Positions 1 through 8,151 of a DNA stretch of 46,971 nucleotides are shown here, piece by piece; the first letter of the stretch is position 1, and each line of letters begins with the position of its first letter. Below the pieces are notes generated by a model. The model saw only the letters and a list, made by a program, of their open reading frames with translations, was not told the origin of the DNA and searched no databases. Source of the stretch: Nostoc sp. NOS(2021). Its GTDB lineage: Bacteria; Cyanobacteriota; Cyanobacteriia; Cyanobacteriales; Nostocaceae. The stretch is from contig NZ_JABXKM010000016.1 of NCBI RefSeq assembly GCF_017115025.1, positions 1 to 46,971 of the forward strand, in the 5' to 3' direction. A program made the translations under genes and the position numbers.

Positions 1-21
1 TTTGTACTCTTTATTTGCCTT

Positions 22-558
22 TTACGGGTTTGTACGGTGAGGTGCAAGATATGAGTCTGCATATCGCTCAACTATCACACGAATCAGATTAGTATAATTA
101 CTATCTTGATACAATGGCTGTGATTCTAAAAGAATAAGAAGCCGTTTGCCAAAAACCTCATATCTTTCGTTTGCTTTACCTATATCACTTATAAGCTGTT
201 TTTGGCTTGTAGAATCTGCAAAAACACCTGTAGACTTCGGTAATTGAAGTTTAAGAGGTTCAAGAGCTTTCCAAACTGACTTGTATATATCACTTGCTAT
301 TTCCGAATCTGGATCAATATCATCCGATAATACTAAAATTAAATCTAAATCAGAAACATCCGGAGAAGCCTCCATTCTGCCTAGAGAACCAGCAGTAGCT
401 ATCGTGTAAATTTTAGAAGCAATTTCTGCATCTATAGTGGATAAATGCTCTCTAATAGAACTAATTAGTTTCTTCGATTCATCCCAATTTCTTTTGACTA
501 TAGTATATCGTTCAATATTAATCGAATCTATCAGCCACTCACGATTATATGGATACAT
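22..558 (-). CDS. Nucleotidyltransferase-fold protein
   Basis: A 178-residue protein with the pol-beta-type nucleotidyltransferase signature: GSLGR at about residues 57-61 followed by DLDLIL at about 70-75, that is GS-x(n)-DxD, which binds metal and nucleotide in this superfamily. The substrate cannot be read from sequence. It starts at an ATG and lies 57 bp downstream of the histidine phosphatase gene on the same strand, so the two are probably one transcript. A nucleotide-transferring enzyme next to a phosphatase suggests an add/remove or small-molecule modification pair, but this is inference. It is too short to hold the extra domains of GlnD-type enzymes. Confidence 0.75.
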   Translation of the reverse strand: MYPYNREWLIDSINIERYTIVKRNWDESKKLISSIREHLSTIDAEIASKIYTIATAGSLGRMEASPDVSDLDLILVLSDDIDPDSEIASDIYKSVWKALEPLKLQLPKSTGVFADSTSQKQLISDIGKANERYEVFGKRLLILLESQPLYQDSNYTNLIRVIVERYADSYLAPHRTNP

Positions 559-615
559 AAAAACCTTAAAAAAATGAAATTTATAAATAACTTCTTCTTA
601 TGTAGCTTCAGTTTT

Positions 616-1311
616 TCAAATATCCTTAAGAAAACCAGGAATGCTTAGAGAATCCCATACTATTTTTACTACTTGAGCATTGGAAAACTTAAAGCCTAAC
701 ACAGATGCTGGTTCTACTTCTTCTTTAAGAATACCTACTAAAATTCTGAGAGGGCCCATATGACTGCTAATCAAAATATGTTTAATTTGATTGTCAATCA
801 CATAATCGGTAATTTCAATAAGAAACGTAAAAATACGCCTTGCCACACTCTCATAATTCTCCCCATTTTCATGAGCATATTTTAAATCTCCACAAGCATA
901 TTCAGGTATCCAGCGATATTTTTGCCCTTCCAAAACACCCAAACTACGCTCATTTAATCTGCTATCTATAAAAATTTTTTCTACTTTAATATCGCCACTT
1001 TGAATAGCAATTTGTAGCGTCTTTTGTGCCCTTTGCAACCCTGATACAAAAGCCAAATCATACTGTTTTAAAAGTTTAGTGCCTAAATAGGAAGCTTGTT
1101 TCTCTCCATAGAAAGTTAATTCTATATCTTGAAGACCAGTAACGCGTTTATCCGCATTTATTGTACTTTCAGCATGACGTATTAAATGCAATTCTACAGA
1201 ATTAGGCAGCTTAATAGGATTCTTAAGCCGCTCACGTATTTTTTCCCATTCCTGATTTTTGTCAGTTCTAAAGTTGTTTAATACCTTCCAATCACCAACT
1301 ATTTGTATCAA
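616..1311 (-). CDS. Histidine phosphatase (phosphoglycerate mutase-like) family protein
   Basis: A 231-residue protein with the branch-1 histidine phosphatase signature RHAES at residues 45-49, where the His is phosphorylated. It has an acidic NERSLGVLEG segment and a second catalytic His in SSHMGPLR near residue 183. These are the expected elements of a soluble phosphatase of the PhoE/CobC/PGAM fold. The substrate is unknown. About 35 residues precede the catalytic motif, somewhat longer than the minimal family. It is the first gene of a two-gene unit with the downstream nucleotidyltransferase. Confidence 0.85.
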   Translation of the reverse strand: MIQIVGDWKVLNNFRTDKNQEWEKIRERLKNPIKLPNSVELHLIRHAESTINADKRVTGLQDIELTFYGEKQASYLGTKLLKQYDLAFVSGLQRAQKTLQIAIQSGDIKVEKIFIDSRLNERSLGVLEGQKYRWIPEYACGDLKYAHENGENYESVARRIFTFLIEITDYVIDNQIKHILISSHMGPLRILVGILKEEVEPASVLGFKFSNAQVVKIVWDSLSIPGFLKDI

Positions 1312-1757
1312 GATTAAAACTTCCTACCGCTATAATTAATGTCTCTTAAGAAAAGAATAAGGAATTTATGCAAAAAATAATTATAACTTCATAATATGTC
1401 TCAACTTTCTACAACTATTTAGAACGTAGTTATTTATACTCAAAAATTAATTTCCCGTTTTATAATATACCAAATAATGGGAAAAATCAAAATTAACTTA
1501 ATTTTCTGTTGATTAAACTAAACAAGCTACTCCACATTTAAAATTTGCTCAAAATGAAAATCAAACAAAGGCCCATGTACAACTATGCCAGCAAAAGGTC
1601 ACTTCAGGCGACACTCTTAACCTAAATTTCTTAAAAAGATTTAACTGAGTAGCTCAAAACGCTTATGCTACTTAGACTTAAGCTAAAAGTTGACCTATCT
1701 ACTCAATGATGGGTCAAAACGTCGTAGTCTGTGGATCGTAGGGTCTACACAGACGCG
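1312..1757. other. Intergenic stretch, AT-rich
   Basis: About 445 bp between the divergent phosphatase and recombinase genes. I see no open frame with coding character. It must hold both promoters, but no clear -35/-10 pair can be picked with confidence. Confidence 0.4.
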
Positions 1758-2411
1758 ATGAAAATCAATCGGCACGGACGCGCTAAGGTTCTCACACAGT
1801 CAGAGATACAGCTAATTTTCAGCCACGGACTAGACAATAACCGCGATCGCGCTTTGTTCGGTGTCTGCCTGTTTAGTGCCTGTAGAATCCGTGAATGCTG
1901 TACCCTGCTAACTCAAGATATCTACACAACCAAGGGCAATGTCAGACCCAGGCTGATTATCAGAAAAGCAAACACTAAGGGGAAGCTGGCTACACGGTCA
2001 ATCCCAGTGATTGAAGACTTGCGGCGGTTATTGAGCGAATACTACCCACTGGCAGGAGATGATTATCTGTTTCCCGGTCGCAGTCATGGACATATAAACG
2101 AAGACTCAGCCGCTAGAATTTTGAGAGAAGCTTGTCAGCAAGTAGATATTTTTGGAGTGAGTAGCCATAGCTTCAGGCGTACAGCTTTAACTCAGATGAG
2201 TAACGCTGGCATACCACTGAGAGTGATTCAGGAAATCTCAGGGCATCGGAATTTAGAACAGTTGCAGAGATATTTAGAAGTGTCTGACGATCAGGTGTTG
2301 GGAGCGGCGGCGGCGTTGTCGATGTTGTCACCTGTGGCTAGTAATAGTGTAGAACTACAAATCGACATGGGATTAAAAGCGTTTACAGTAGACCATTTAA
2401 TTTCAGATTAA
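1758..2411 (+). CDS. Short tyrosine recombinase/integrase
   Basis: A compact recombinase holding essentially only the catalytic domain. Visible are Arg I in ACRIRE, a lysine in the TKGKLATR beta-hairpin, the SHSFRRT box (HxxR), and GHRNLEQLQRY carrying the last His and the nucleophilic Tyr. It would cut and rejoin DNA through a 3'-phosphotyrosine. I chose the ATG at 1758, giving 217 residues that begin MKINRHG; a GTG at 1731 in the same frame would add nine residues, but neither has a good Shine-Dalgarno. Missing the N-terminal core-binding domain is common for short plasmid-borne cyanobacterial integrases. A fragment of a relative's C-terminus lies at 11421-11525. Confidence 0.85.
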   Translation: MKINRHGRAKVLTQSEIQLIFSHGLDNNRDRALFGVCLFSACRIRECCTLLTQDIYTTKGNVRPRLIIRKANTKGKLATRSIPVIEDLRRLLSEYYPLAGDDYLFPGRSHGHINEDSAARILREACQQVDIFGVSSHSFRRTALTQMSNAGIPLRVIQEISGHRNLEQLQRYLEVSDDQVLGAAAALSMLSPVASNSVELQIDMGLKAFTVDHLISD

Positions 2412-2514
2412 TTCGTTCAACAGCGATCGCATTCAATCACCAAATCAAAACCCCACAGCTAGAGACGCGCTACGGGGTGAGACTTGGGAAAAACTTTTTG
2501 GTTTACCACTAAAT

Positions 2515-2550
2515 CACAATTCCCCATAGCATGAGCTACAGGGAATCTAA
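2515..2550. repeat. Dispersed hairpin element, copy 1
   Basis: CACAATTCCCCA, then GCTACAGGGAATC, forming an ATTCCC/GGGAAT stem between the convergent integrase and secreted-protein genes. Related copies are at 4120-4180 and 10801-10843. It may act as a two-way transcription stop. An 18-bp match to the inverted repeats around the IS element (GAAAAACTTTTTGGTTTA) lies just upstream at about 2488-2505. Confidence 0.5.
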
Positions 2551-2594
2551 GGGCTGTAAGGGCTGGTGGGAAGGGAATGGTTGTGGCTATGCGT

Positions 2595-2969
2595 CTATCG
2601 GGTACAAGTTTCTAAGCCTACATCACCTGTACTAGCATAAGTATAAGTCAGAGTTATTTGAGTGGCCGAAACTACGTGTCCTGATACATACCCATAGTTT
2701 GTATAACCTGCTTTCGGAAGATCAGCCCATGTAGCATTAATGAAACCATTTAAAACAGTGCCATTAAAAGTGTTGGTATATTGATAACCACCATCACTAA
2801 GATCCCATAATTCACTACCTACTTGACGTATATAGTTAACACCGCGAGTACTTCCACAATACCAAGTACCAGTTAAATCAGATGTTGTCTGAGCCTGTGC
2901 TTGATTAGAGCAAGTTAGTAGTGCTAATCCTGCCATAACAGTAGGAATGTAAAATTTCCGAAAATCCAT
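2595..2969 (-). CDS. Small secreted protein, unknown function
   Basis: A 124-residue protein with a clear signal peptide: a basic start, hydrophobic PTVMAGLALLTC, and a likely cleavage after QAQAQ near residue 27. The mature part begins TTSDLTGTWYC and is rich in Gly, Thr and Tyr with two cysteines, WYC near the start and ETC three residues from the end. They could form a disulfide closing a small beta-barrel; the DLTGTW start resembles lipocalin-like or DUF-type beta-barrels, but I do not recognise the family. The region about 115 bp upstream of its start shares a 54-bp element with the region upstream of the secreted protein at 4373-4840, hinting at co-regulation. Confidence 0.6.
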   Translation of the reverse strand: MDFRKFYIPTVMAGLALLTCSNQAQAQTTSDLTGTWYCGSTRGVNYIRQVGSELWDLSDGGYQYTNTFNGTVLNGFINATWADLPKAGYTNYGYVSGHVVSATQITLTYTYASTGDVGLETCTR

Positions 2970-3084
2970 GATTTTTTCCTTAGATAAGAGAAAGCATAAG
3001 TAGGTATATCACAGGGAGCATCCCAGTTTTTATTCTTCAATTAAGAATAAATAAGAGCGAATGATTGTGACAAAAGTCTGTTAT

Positions 3085-3138
3085 TAACCCTCATTACGAT
3101 GTATTTTTTGATTTATGCACTTAAACAAAAAATTAAAT
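3085..3138 (-). promoter_or_regulatory. 54-bp shared upstream element, copy 1
   Basis: This 54-bp block matches 4930-4983 at 49 of 54 positions. Each copy lies about 90-115 bp upstream of the start codon of a small secreted-protein gene on the minus strand. It probably carries shared promoter or regulator sites, though a mobile repeat cannot be excluded. It overlaps the last codons of the aegerolysin-like gene. Confidence 0.5.
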
Positions 3139-3534
3139 TTGAGTTGGTTTAATCTCGACAGTTAAATTTGCGTTATTCCCTCCAATACCGCCGATTATTG
3201 GTGTTTGAAGGAGGCTGGAATTTGTATTTGCATTGAAGCTGTTACTTCCAATATATGGATTATCCCAGTCAAGGTGAAAGTTATAAGTTTGTCCGTTAGA
3301 AATAGCCTGGTAATCCACATATCCTTGAGCACCCGTTGCAAATCCATCTGATTCATTTCCAAATGAAACGGGCGTAGCAATAGGAAAAATGCCCTGTTGT
3401 TCAGCAGGGATCTGTTCTGGTGGAACAGATGCCCCATTGTTCGACCATTGACCATGCTCTAGTCCCAAATCTGTTCGCTCCCAAGTCAGACCTGTTAAAT
3501 TGTCAATTGTTATATTAAAAGAACGTGCAGCCAT
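3133..3534 (-). CDS. Aegerolysin-like (crystal protein ET79-like) protein
   Basis: A 133-residue protein without a signal peptide. The start, SFNITIDNLTGLTWERT, the middle VSFGNESDGFATGAQGYVDYQ and the FHLDWDNPYIGSNSF stretch match the pattern of aegerolysin/ET79-type beta-sandwich proteins (conserved SFxSESxGFxTGxxGxVxY and WDNPYxGSN). Members bind membrane lipids and some act with a partner as pore formers; no MACPF partner is visible here. It stands alone on the minus strand and its 3' end abuts the shared 54-bp element. The family call rests on remembered motif shape, not on an alignment. Confidence 0.6.
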   Translation of the reverse strand: MAARSFNITIDNLTGLTWERTDLGLEHGQWSNNGASVPPEQIPAEQQGIFPIATPVSFGNESDGFATGAQGYVDYQAISNGQTYNFHLDWDNPYIGSNSFNANTNSSLLQTPIIGGIGGNNANLTVEIKPTQI

Positions 3535-4372
3535 AAAGTCACCTCAAAGTATCACTAACTATAATTATCGAAATAGTAGAGTCTTTCAAGGATAATAAAT
3601 TATTTTTCAGAACTTTTCAGGACATAATTAATTTACTTATGTCGGAAATATTTTCTAGTATATGAATAGCCTTTGGAGTTTAGACTAACCAGTAGGAAAC
3701 GACCCCGCAGTACTGAGTTCGCAAACATAAGCTTAAATCAGAAAAATCTTTGGTAGTAAGCCGATTTATTTTTTTGTTTTCGTGGTTTTATGATCTGAAA
3801 GCTAAACTTTCCTGTTAGAGTGACAAAATAGAATCATTTACGTCACATTTTTCATTTTTTTATAAGTTTTGGTAGCAGTTGACGTGCGTTGTGGCGTAGT
3901 AGCGAGGGTTGCAGGTCGTTTGCCGCGTTCCCCGTTACAACCCCACTAATATAGTCAAAACGTGTCATTTTCTAAAAGTGACACAAAATAACAAATCCGT
4001 TTTTTCACTTTCAATCGGGTGTAATCCTTACCCCGTAATCGTTGTGGGTGACACAAACTTTTTATTTAGATAAAAATTCCAAACCTGATACAAACTAACG
4101 ATTTTGTACGGATAAAACCACAATTCCCCACTGCGATCGCTGTAGGGAATCCTGGGGTTATTCGGTTTGTGGCGAGGGCGGGTTCTAGAGTGTGTCGGAA
4201 GGTTGGGAGCGGTCGGGGTGGCGGGTGGGAGCGATCGCAAATTGGATGAGTTGAATTGGGGATTAGTTTTTAAAAAGCGACCATAAAAAACTTCCAAGGT
4301 GGGAGCTGCTCATAGGCAATTATTTTGTTTCAGATTCTCTAAGAGCAAAACAACCGATTAGAACATAACCAA
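3535..4372. other. Long non-coding stretch with dispersed repeats
   Basis: About 840 bp without a convincing gene. It is AT-rich at the left and GC-rich around 4160-4240. It holds the hairpin element at 4120-4180. An open frame at 4028-4297 on the minus strand is Pro/Ser-rich low-complexity translation of that repeat and is not accepted as a gene. Confidence 0.5.
4120..4180. repeat. Dispersed hairpin element, copy 2
   Basis: CACAATTCCCCACTGCGATC then GCTGTAGGGAATC forms an ATTCCC/GGGAAT stem with HIP1 in the loop. The following GGGTTATTCGGTTT is also found at 10823-10836, in the copy at 10801-10843, and the first half resembles 2515-2550. Confidence 0.55.
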
Positions 4373-4840
4373 TTATTGAATCAGTCCTACACATTTATAG
4401 CCGCCTGGAACTGTAACACAACTGCGTCCTGTCGCGTCACAACTGTTGCAATTTTTCAAAGGCGGAGGGGGAACGACCAGACAGGTTTGCTTCGGGTTCG
4501 CAGATGTGTTAAACACATTGCAGTTGGAAGTGTTTGGCACACAAGCTACGATGTTGGTGTTCTGGTATAGCAATTCTATACCCTGAAAAAAAGTCCCTAC
4601 TCTTGGCTCTATTACAGCACTCGCGTCTGTTATTAAGTTGACTGTGGTGGGGCAAGTGATCTGGTATACCTGCCTACTCATTCCCGAAACACAGTAGGGT
4701 TGTGAAATATTACATGCAAGAGGTGGGATCTGCGCGGTCGTTGGAAAAACTGTGGCAAACGTGGCAAATAAGATGATTAGCACTGCCAGAACTGGAAATA
4801 TCTTCTTTAGTAATCGGTAAGTAACAGGCGGTTTCCACAT
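4373..4840 (-). CDS. Secreted cysteine-rich protein, unknown function
   Basis: A 155-residue protein with a long signal peptide: basic KPPVTYRLLKK, hydrophobic IFPVLAVLIILFATFATVF, cleavage probably after PTTAQ. The mature part has many cysteines, ending in a compact CNSC...RSCVTVPGGYKCV block that looks like a small disulfide knot or EGF-like turn, preceded by a PPPP linker. No family is recognised. Export and disulfide stabilisation are inferred from composition. The 54-bp element at 4930-4983 lies about 90 bp upstream and is shared with the other small secreted protein. Confidence 0.6.
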   Translation of the reverse strand: MWKPPVTYRLLKKIFPVLAVLIILFATFATVFPTTAQIPPLACNISQPYCVSGMSRQVYQITCPTTVNLITDASAVIEPRVGTFFQGIELLYQNTNIVACVPNTSNCNVFNTSANPKQTCLVVPPPPLKNCNSCDATGRSCVTVPGGYKCVGLIQ

Positions 4841-4929
4841 AAACTTATTCAGAAATGCTGTAACAATAAGATGAAATTAAGTATAAAATGCAAGTAATGT
4901 AAATGCAATATCCAAATTTAAGGTTTTAC

Positions 4930-4983
4930 TAACCCTTATTACGATGTATTTTCTAATTTATGCACATGAACAAAAAATTAAAT
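4930..4983 (-). promoter_or_regulatory. 54-bp shared upstream element, copy 2
   Basis: Second copy of the element at 3085-3138 (five differences in 54), upstream of the cysteine-rich secreted protein. Confidence 0.5.
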
Positions 4984-5059
4984 AGATGATGTAGAGCGAT
5001 CGCACCTCGCCACCGATGCAAAAGCTCACAGCTATAAGAAACGCTACGCGGTAGTTAAA

Positions 5060-5299
5060 TTATTTAATCGCTAGTACAACATAACCATCTTCTAAACCCC
5101 AACCTGTAAGCAAATAAATCACTTCTTTATTAGTTTGTCTACCTGTGGGTGTTAGTTTATTGCTAGGGTCAACTTCTATAAAAGTCAGGATATCGCCTAC
5201 TTGATAATTGCGGTCGTTTTTGCGTAGTTCAAAAGTCTTACGACCATCAATGACATCTTGGTAGAAGGGCATCCAAGTTTTTAAATTATGCGTGGCCAT
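5060..5299 (-). CDS. DUF3850 / ASCH-PUA-like protein
   Basis: A 79-residue protein with the DUF3850 pattern: HNLKTWMPFYQDVIDGRKTFELRKNDRNYQVGD..., where a conserved GxKTxExRxNDRxFxVGD core is typical, then a short beta region ending LLTGWGLEDGYVVLAIK. The ASCH/PUA fold generally binds RNA or nucleotides, and phage and plasmid members are common. It is the last minus-strand gene behind resolvase 1, with a 140-bp gap containing a hairpin, so it may have its own promoter. Confidence 0.8.
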   Translation of the reverse strand: MATHNLKTWMPFYQDVIDGRKTFELRKNDRNYQVGDILTFIEVDPSNKLTPTGRQTNKEVIYLLTGWGLEDGYVVLAIK

Positions 5300-5339
5300 T
5301 GGTTTTGTAGTTGTTTGGGATTTGTTATTTTGGGGTGAA

Positions 5340-5366
5340 ATGTCGGGAAATACCTTTTCCCGACAT
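5340..5366 (-). terminator. Hairpin after resolvase 1
   Basis: TGTCGGGAA ... TTCCCGACA, nine-base perfect arms plus one outer A/T pair and a 7-base loop, about 70 bp past the stop of the first resolvase. On the minus strand only a short T-run follows, so it is a weak intrinsic terminator or an RNA-end stabiliser. The same GATGTCGGGAAATA core recurs at 11457-11486 behind resolvase 2. Confidence 0.5.
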
Positions 5367-5438
5367 CAGGGTTAAACCTTGCTCAACCTCTTGCCAGAGG
5401 TAGTTTCTGAGGCTTTGAAGGGTTTGCAAAACCTGTGG

Positions 5439-7082
5439 TTAGTTTTCTTCAGCGTCAGTCAGCTTGATAAAGTCTCTAATTGTTCCCTTACCTCTGTTCT
5501 GATGAAAGGTGTAACCCTTTTCAAGGTTGTAATCAATCGCGTTTAATCTGCCTTCATCTGACTTGAGATAACTTTCTACAATTTCAGTGCTGCAACCCGT
5601 TAAATCTTTGAGAGTTTTTGTATTAATAGCCCAATGATATTTGAATTCAGCTTGCTGTTCGTTGTAGAGTTTTATCGCATCAACAGCCCTACGCATTTTC
5701 TCAACTCCCCCATGTCTGACTTTGGAATTAAATAAGTCTTTGTTACTCCACTGGGAAAGACTTTTAATTTTTAATTGAGCTTTCATATTTGCTAGATTTT
5801 CTTCGGATACTTCTATATCTGGTTTGTGTTGCACAACCATGACTTGATTGACTAATTTACCCTGTTCAAATTCCTTACCAATTTTCGCTAGTCGTATCAA
5901 CTCATCCATTCTGCTAGGGCGGTCGGGAAAAGGTAAAAATTCTGTGTCGTCTAGATGGTTTTGAGAATCTAATGTCATTGATACTCGCGGTTGCACTATA
6001 ACGGCTTCTGTAGCTTCTATCATTTCTTCCTTCAATCGCTCTATCAAAATACCTTTACCCAATGGTTGACCCTCTTCATCAGTGACTTGATAATCTTCAT
6101 AATTAGTTGCTGTAGCCTCGCTGACGTGTCCTAGATTTTGAGTCATAAATTGGTTTGTGGATTGTTTAATAGGACAGAAAAAATGAATTGCTATAGCGCC
6201 GTAAACCGCACGAAGATTTTTTGCAGATAAAGTACTTTCACCCGATGGCGGTTTGATAATTTCCGAGAAAGACTCCTTTACTTTGGAGTTTATTTTGTTG
6301 TTTGTAGCACTATCAACTTCCAGTAGAGAATGAGTGGTTAACAATTTAACTTCAGGTATTCTTCGTAGTCTTGCCAGAGCGTTAACCACCTTATAACTTT
6401 CTACCAGAGTGTATGTAGGGTAGGTTTTTGGTTGATCACTTTTGGTTTTAACCTGTCCAGTGAATTCCACTTGATATTGATTTAACTGTTTAAATTCTGC
6501 TGTAACGAGTATTTCAGCAGGTCGTCTACCCGTAGCAGCGATTAAACCTGCTGCAAGTTCTCTATAATCTCTTGATTGTAGTAACTCATCAATTTTCGCA
6601 AGGTATTTATCAATTGAGGCTATTTGCTCTAAGTTCCCGCGCTGTGCTTCCTTTTTAGCGTTAGTGGGAGCCATTCTTTCTTGATGAAAACCTTGGTGGT
6701 AATTCATAAAAAGCAAAGCGTAATGCTGTTGTACATTGCCTTGTGTTGTGGCTTGCGGATAGGTATCTGTTTCTGGTATTTGCCCTTTTTTAGATTTATA
6801 GTCGCACCACGCTGTAATAGCTTTACGCATTTGCGACATATAACTAGCAGCAGAATTTTGCCAGCCTACACCTGTATTTACTCGCGTTTCTGTTTTGAAT
6901 CTGGCGCTAGATTTTTCCTGACAAATAGTTTCAAATTCTGCTTTTTTGGCTAGGCAGTACTTTTCAATCGCATCTTTACCAGATTCATTTCGTAATCCCT
7001 GTAAAAACTTAACCGTCCAGTCTTTCAACCAAACTGTGCGGATATTACTTTCTACGAATTGGGTGTAATCAACTTTTACCAT
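5439..7082 (-). CDS. Telomere resolvase (protelomerase) family recombinase 1
   Basis: A 547-residue protein from the ATG at 7082. The catalytic core follows the telomere-resolvase/tyrosine-recombinase order: IAATGRR (Arg about 186), GQVKTKS (Lys about 212), KNLR (Lys 288, Arg 291), GH (His 319) and the presumed nucleophile Tyr 328 in ATNY. The KxxR pair and nine-residue His-to-Tyr spacing match those known for Klebsiella phage TelK. Such enzymes cut replicated palindromic telomeres and seal each strand into hairpins. A C-terminal domain (about 430-547) is shared with the second resolvase. The start was set by regulation: an in-frame upstream TTG at 7136 is the -35 box of a strong promoter, so the mRNA starts downstream of it. 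I see no good Shine-Dalgarno. Confidence 0.8.
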   Translation of the reverse strand: MVKVDYTQFVESNIRTVWLKDWTVKFLQGLRNESGKDAIEKYCLAKKAEFETICQEKSSARFKTETRVNTGVGWQNSAASYMSQMRKAITAWCDYKSKKGQIPETDTYPQATTQGNVQQHYALLFMNYHQGFHQERMAPTNAKKEAQRGNLEQIASIDKYLAKIDELLQSRDYRELAAGLIAATGRRPAEILVTAEFKQLNQYQVEFTGQVKTKSDQPKTYPTYTLVESYKVVNALARLRRIPEVKLLTTHSLLEVDSATNNKINSKVKESFSEIIKPPSGESTLSAKNLRAVYGAIAIHFFCPIKQSTNQFMTQNLGHVSEATATNYEDYQVTDEEGQPLGKGILIERLKEEMIEATEAVIVQPRVSMTLDSQNHLDDTEFLPFPDRPSRMDELIRLAKIGKEFEQGKLVNQVMVVQHKPDIEVSEENLANMKAQLKIKSLSQWSNKDLFNSKVRHGGVEKMRRAVDAIKLYNEQQAEFKYHWAINTKTLKDLTGCSTEIVESYLKSDEGRLNAIDYNLEKGYTFHQNRGKGTIRDFIKLTDAEEN

Positions 7083-7097
7083 TTTGTGCTTGTAGTT

Positions 7098-7153
7098 AAC
7101 TTTGTCTATATTAACCTGTCTAAAATAGAAAGTCAAGAGGTATAGACAAAGTT
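7098..7153 (-). promoter_or_regulatory. Promoter inside an inverted-repeat operator, resolvase 1
   Basis: Minus-strand -35 TTGACT (7131-7136), 17-bp spacer, -10 TAATAT (7108-7113), 25 bp before the ATG. Perfect 13-bp inverted arms AACTTTGTCTATA/TATAGACAAAGTT at 7098-7110 and 7141-7153 bracket it; the proximal arm overlaps the -10. This is the geometry of repression or autoregulation. Confidence 0.75.
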
Positions 7154-7533
7154 GTTTATAGAGCTTAAGTTTTAGTTAAAGTTAGATATATAGCTAGTTA
7201 TTTTTATTGTTTCTCAGACTCAAAATCACCCACCTTAGCCACCCACCCATGCTGTAGCAAGGCTTTCAGAGTTAGCACAGTAGACGCACCCACCTAATTT
7301 ACAATTTACCCACCTCGCACCCACACAAAACCCCTATTTTCTAGGCGCTTGAAAGTTTCTAACTACCTTATATCAAAGCTTTGAGCCATTTTTGATAACA
7401 ATTCTCATAGATTTTATTGAGAATAGAGTGATTTTATTGAGAATTTTATGAGTTTTTATCAGAATTTTCTTTAATCCAAGCACTCATAAGATTTTCTAAA
7501 ACTTGACTCAGTTCTACTGCTGCTTCTAAGGTT
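7154..7533. other. Intergenic stretch between divergent genes
   Basis: About 380 bp. It contains a C-rich run with several CCCACC(T/C) repeats (7220-7325) and an AT-rich block with repeats of TTTTATTGAGAAT (7408-7450). On the minus strand a 43-codon open frame ending in AAVELSQVLENLMSAWIKEN runs into this region from 7530 side without a start codon. No gene is supported. Confidence 0.4.
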
Positions 7534-8151
7534 GTGGATGTTGGGGCGACTGTAGGGAAAACTGTTAATGATTTAACTCAAATCGTTACCCCAGGTGGAT
7601 ACAGCAAAGGTTTTCAATCATCGACACTTAGCCACAAAACAGATATTTATAACGGGTTAAATTTCCCCGAACAAGACTTTTCGGGGATGATTCCATCTGA
7701 TTTAATGAACCCTCAGATTGAATTGCAAGCTACTGAAGAACAATTAACTAAAGGCTTACAAACCTATGCCGGGGGCGTTCGCGCACAACAACTTTTACAA
7801 GCTAGCTTCGGATACATCGAAGAAATTGGTAAAACTGCTCAACGATACCACAAGTCTAAAATAGCTGCAATTAAGTCAGCCACTTTAGGAGTCAAAGCAC
7901 AATCAGAAATTGTCGGTTTTGACATTGCTAATGTTGAACTCGATATCAACCGTGAGAAGCTTGCACAGTCTGATCAGAAGTTGGTACAAGCCAAAATTAC
8001 TACAACTCATTTTAAAAATGAGACTGAACAGTTACGACTGTTTTATGAGGCTACCGAGCGTAAAAAAGAAATCCAAATAAGGGTACTTGATTCACAATCA
8101 CAAGACGTAATGCAAAAATATTTATCTAAATCGATGCAAGGTGGTATTTGA
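7534..8151 (+). CDS. Coiled-coil accessory protein, paralogue of the 32848-33645 product
   Basis: A 205-residue hydrophilic protein with long helical, probably coiled-coil segments (about 60-195). It aligns by eye with the 265-residue protein at 32848-33645: an aromatic YNGLNFPEQDF block versus YGGLTLPVFD, then a long helix ending FDIANVELDINREKLAQSDQ...NETEQLRLFYEA versus SNEIAGVKLEQNQEKLSHEQ...NETDQRRRFWQEK. The GTG start at 7534 has no good ribosome site and the frame stays open eight codons upstream, so the N-terminus may be eroded; the paralogue has about 60 extra basic residues there. It overlaps the next gene by TGATGA. Function unknown. Confidence 0.6.
   Translation: MDVGATVGKTVNDLTQIVTPGGYSKGFQSSTLSHKTDIYNGLNFPEQDFSGMIPSDLMNPQIELQATEEQLTKGLQTYAGGVRAQQLLQASFGYIEEIGKTAQRYHKSKIAAIKSATLGVKAQSEIVGFDIANVELDINREKLAQSDQKLVQAKITTTHFKNETEQLRLFYEATERKKEIQIRVLDSQSQDVMQKYLSKSMQGGI

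Noticed and set aside
4028..4297. 89-codon minus-strand frame
   Set aside because: Pro/Ser/Thr-rich translation across a dispersed hairpin repeat with no ribosome site.
7082..7136. Upstream TTG start for resolvase 1
   Set aside because: The TTG is the -35 box and the operator and -10 lie downstream of it, so it cannot be in the mRNA from that promoter.
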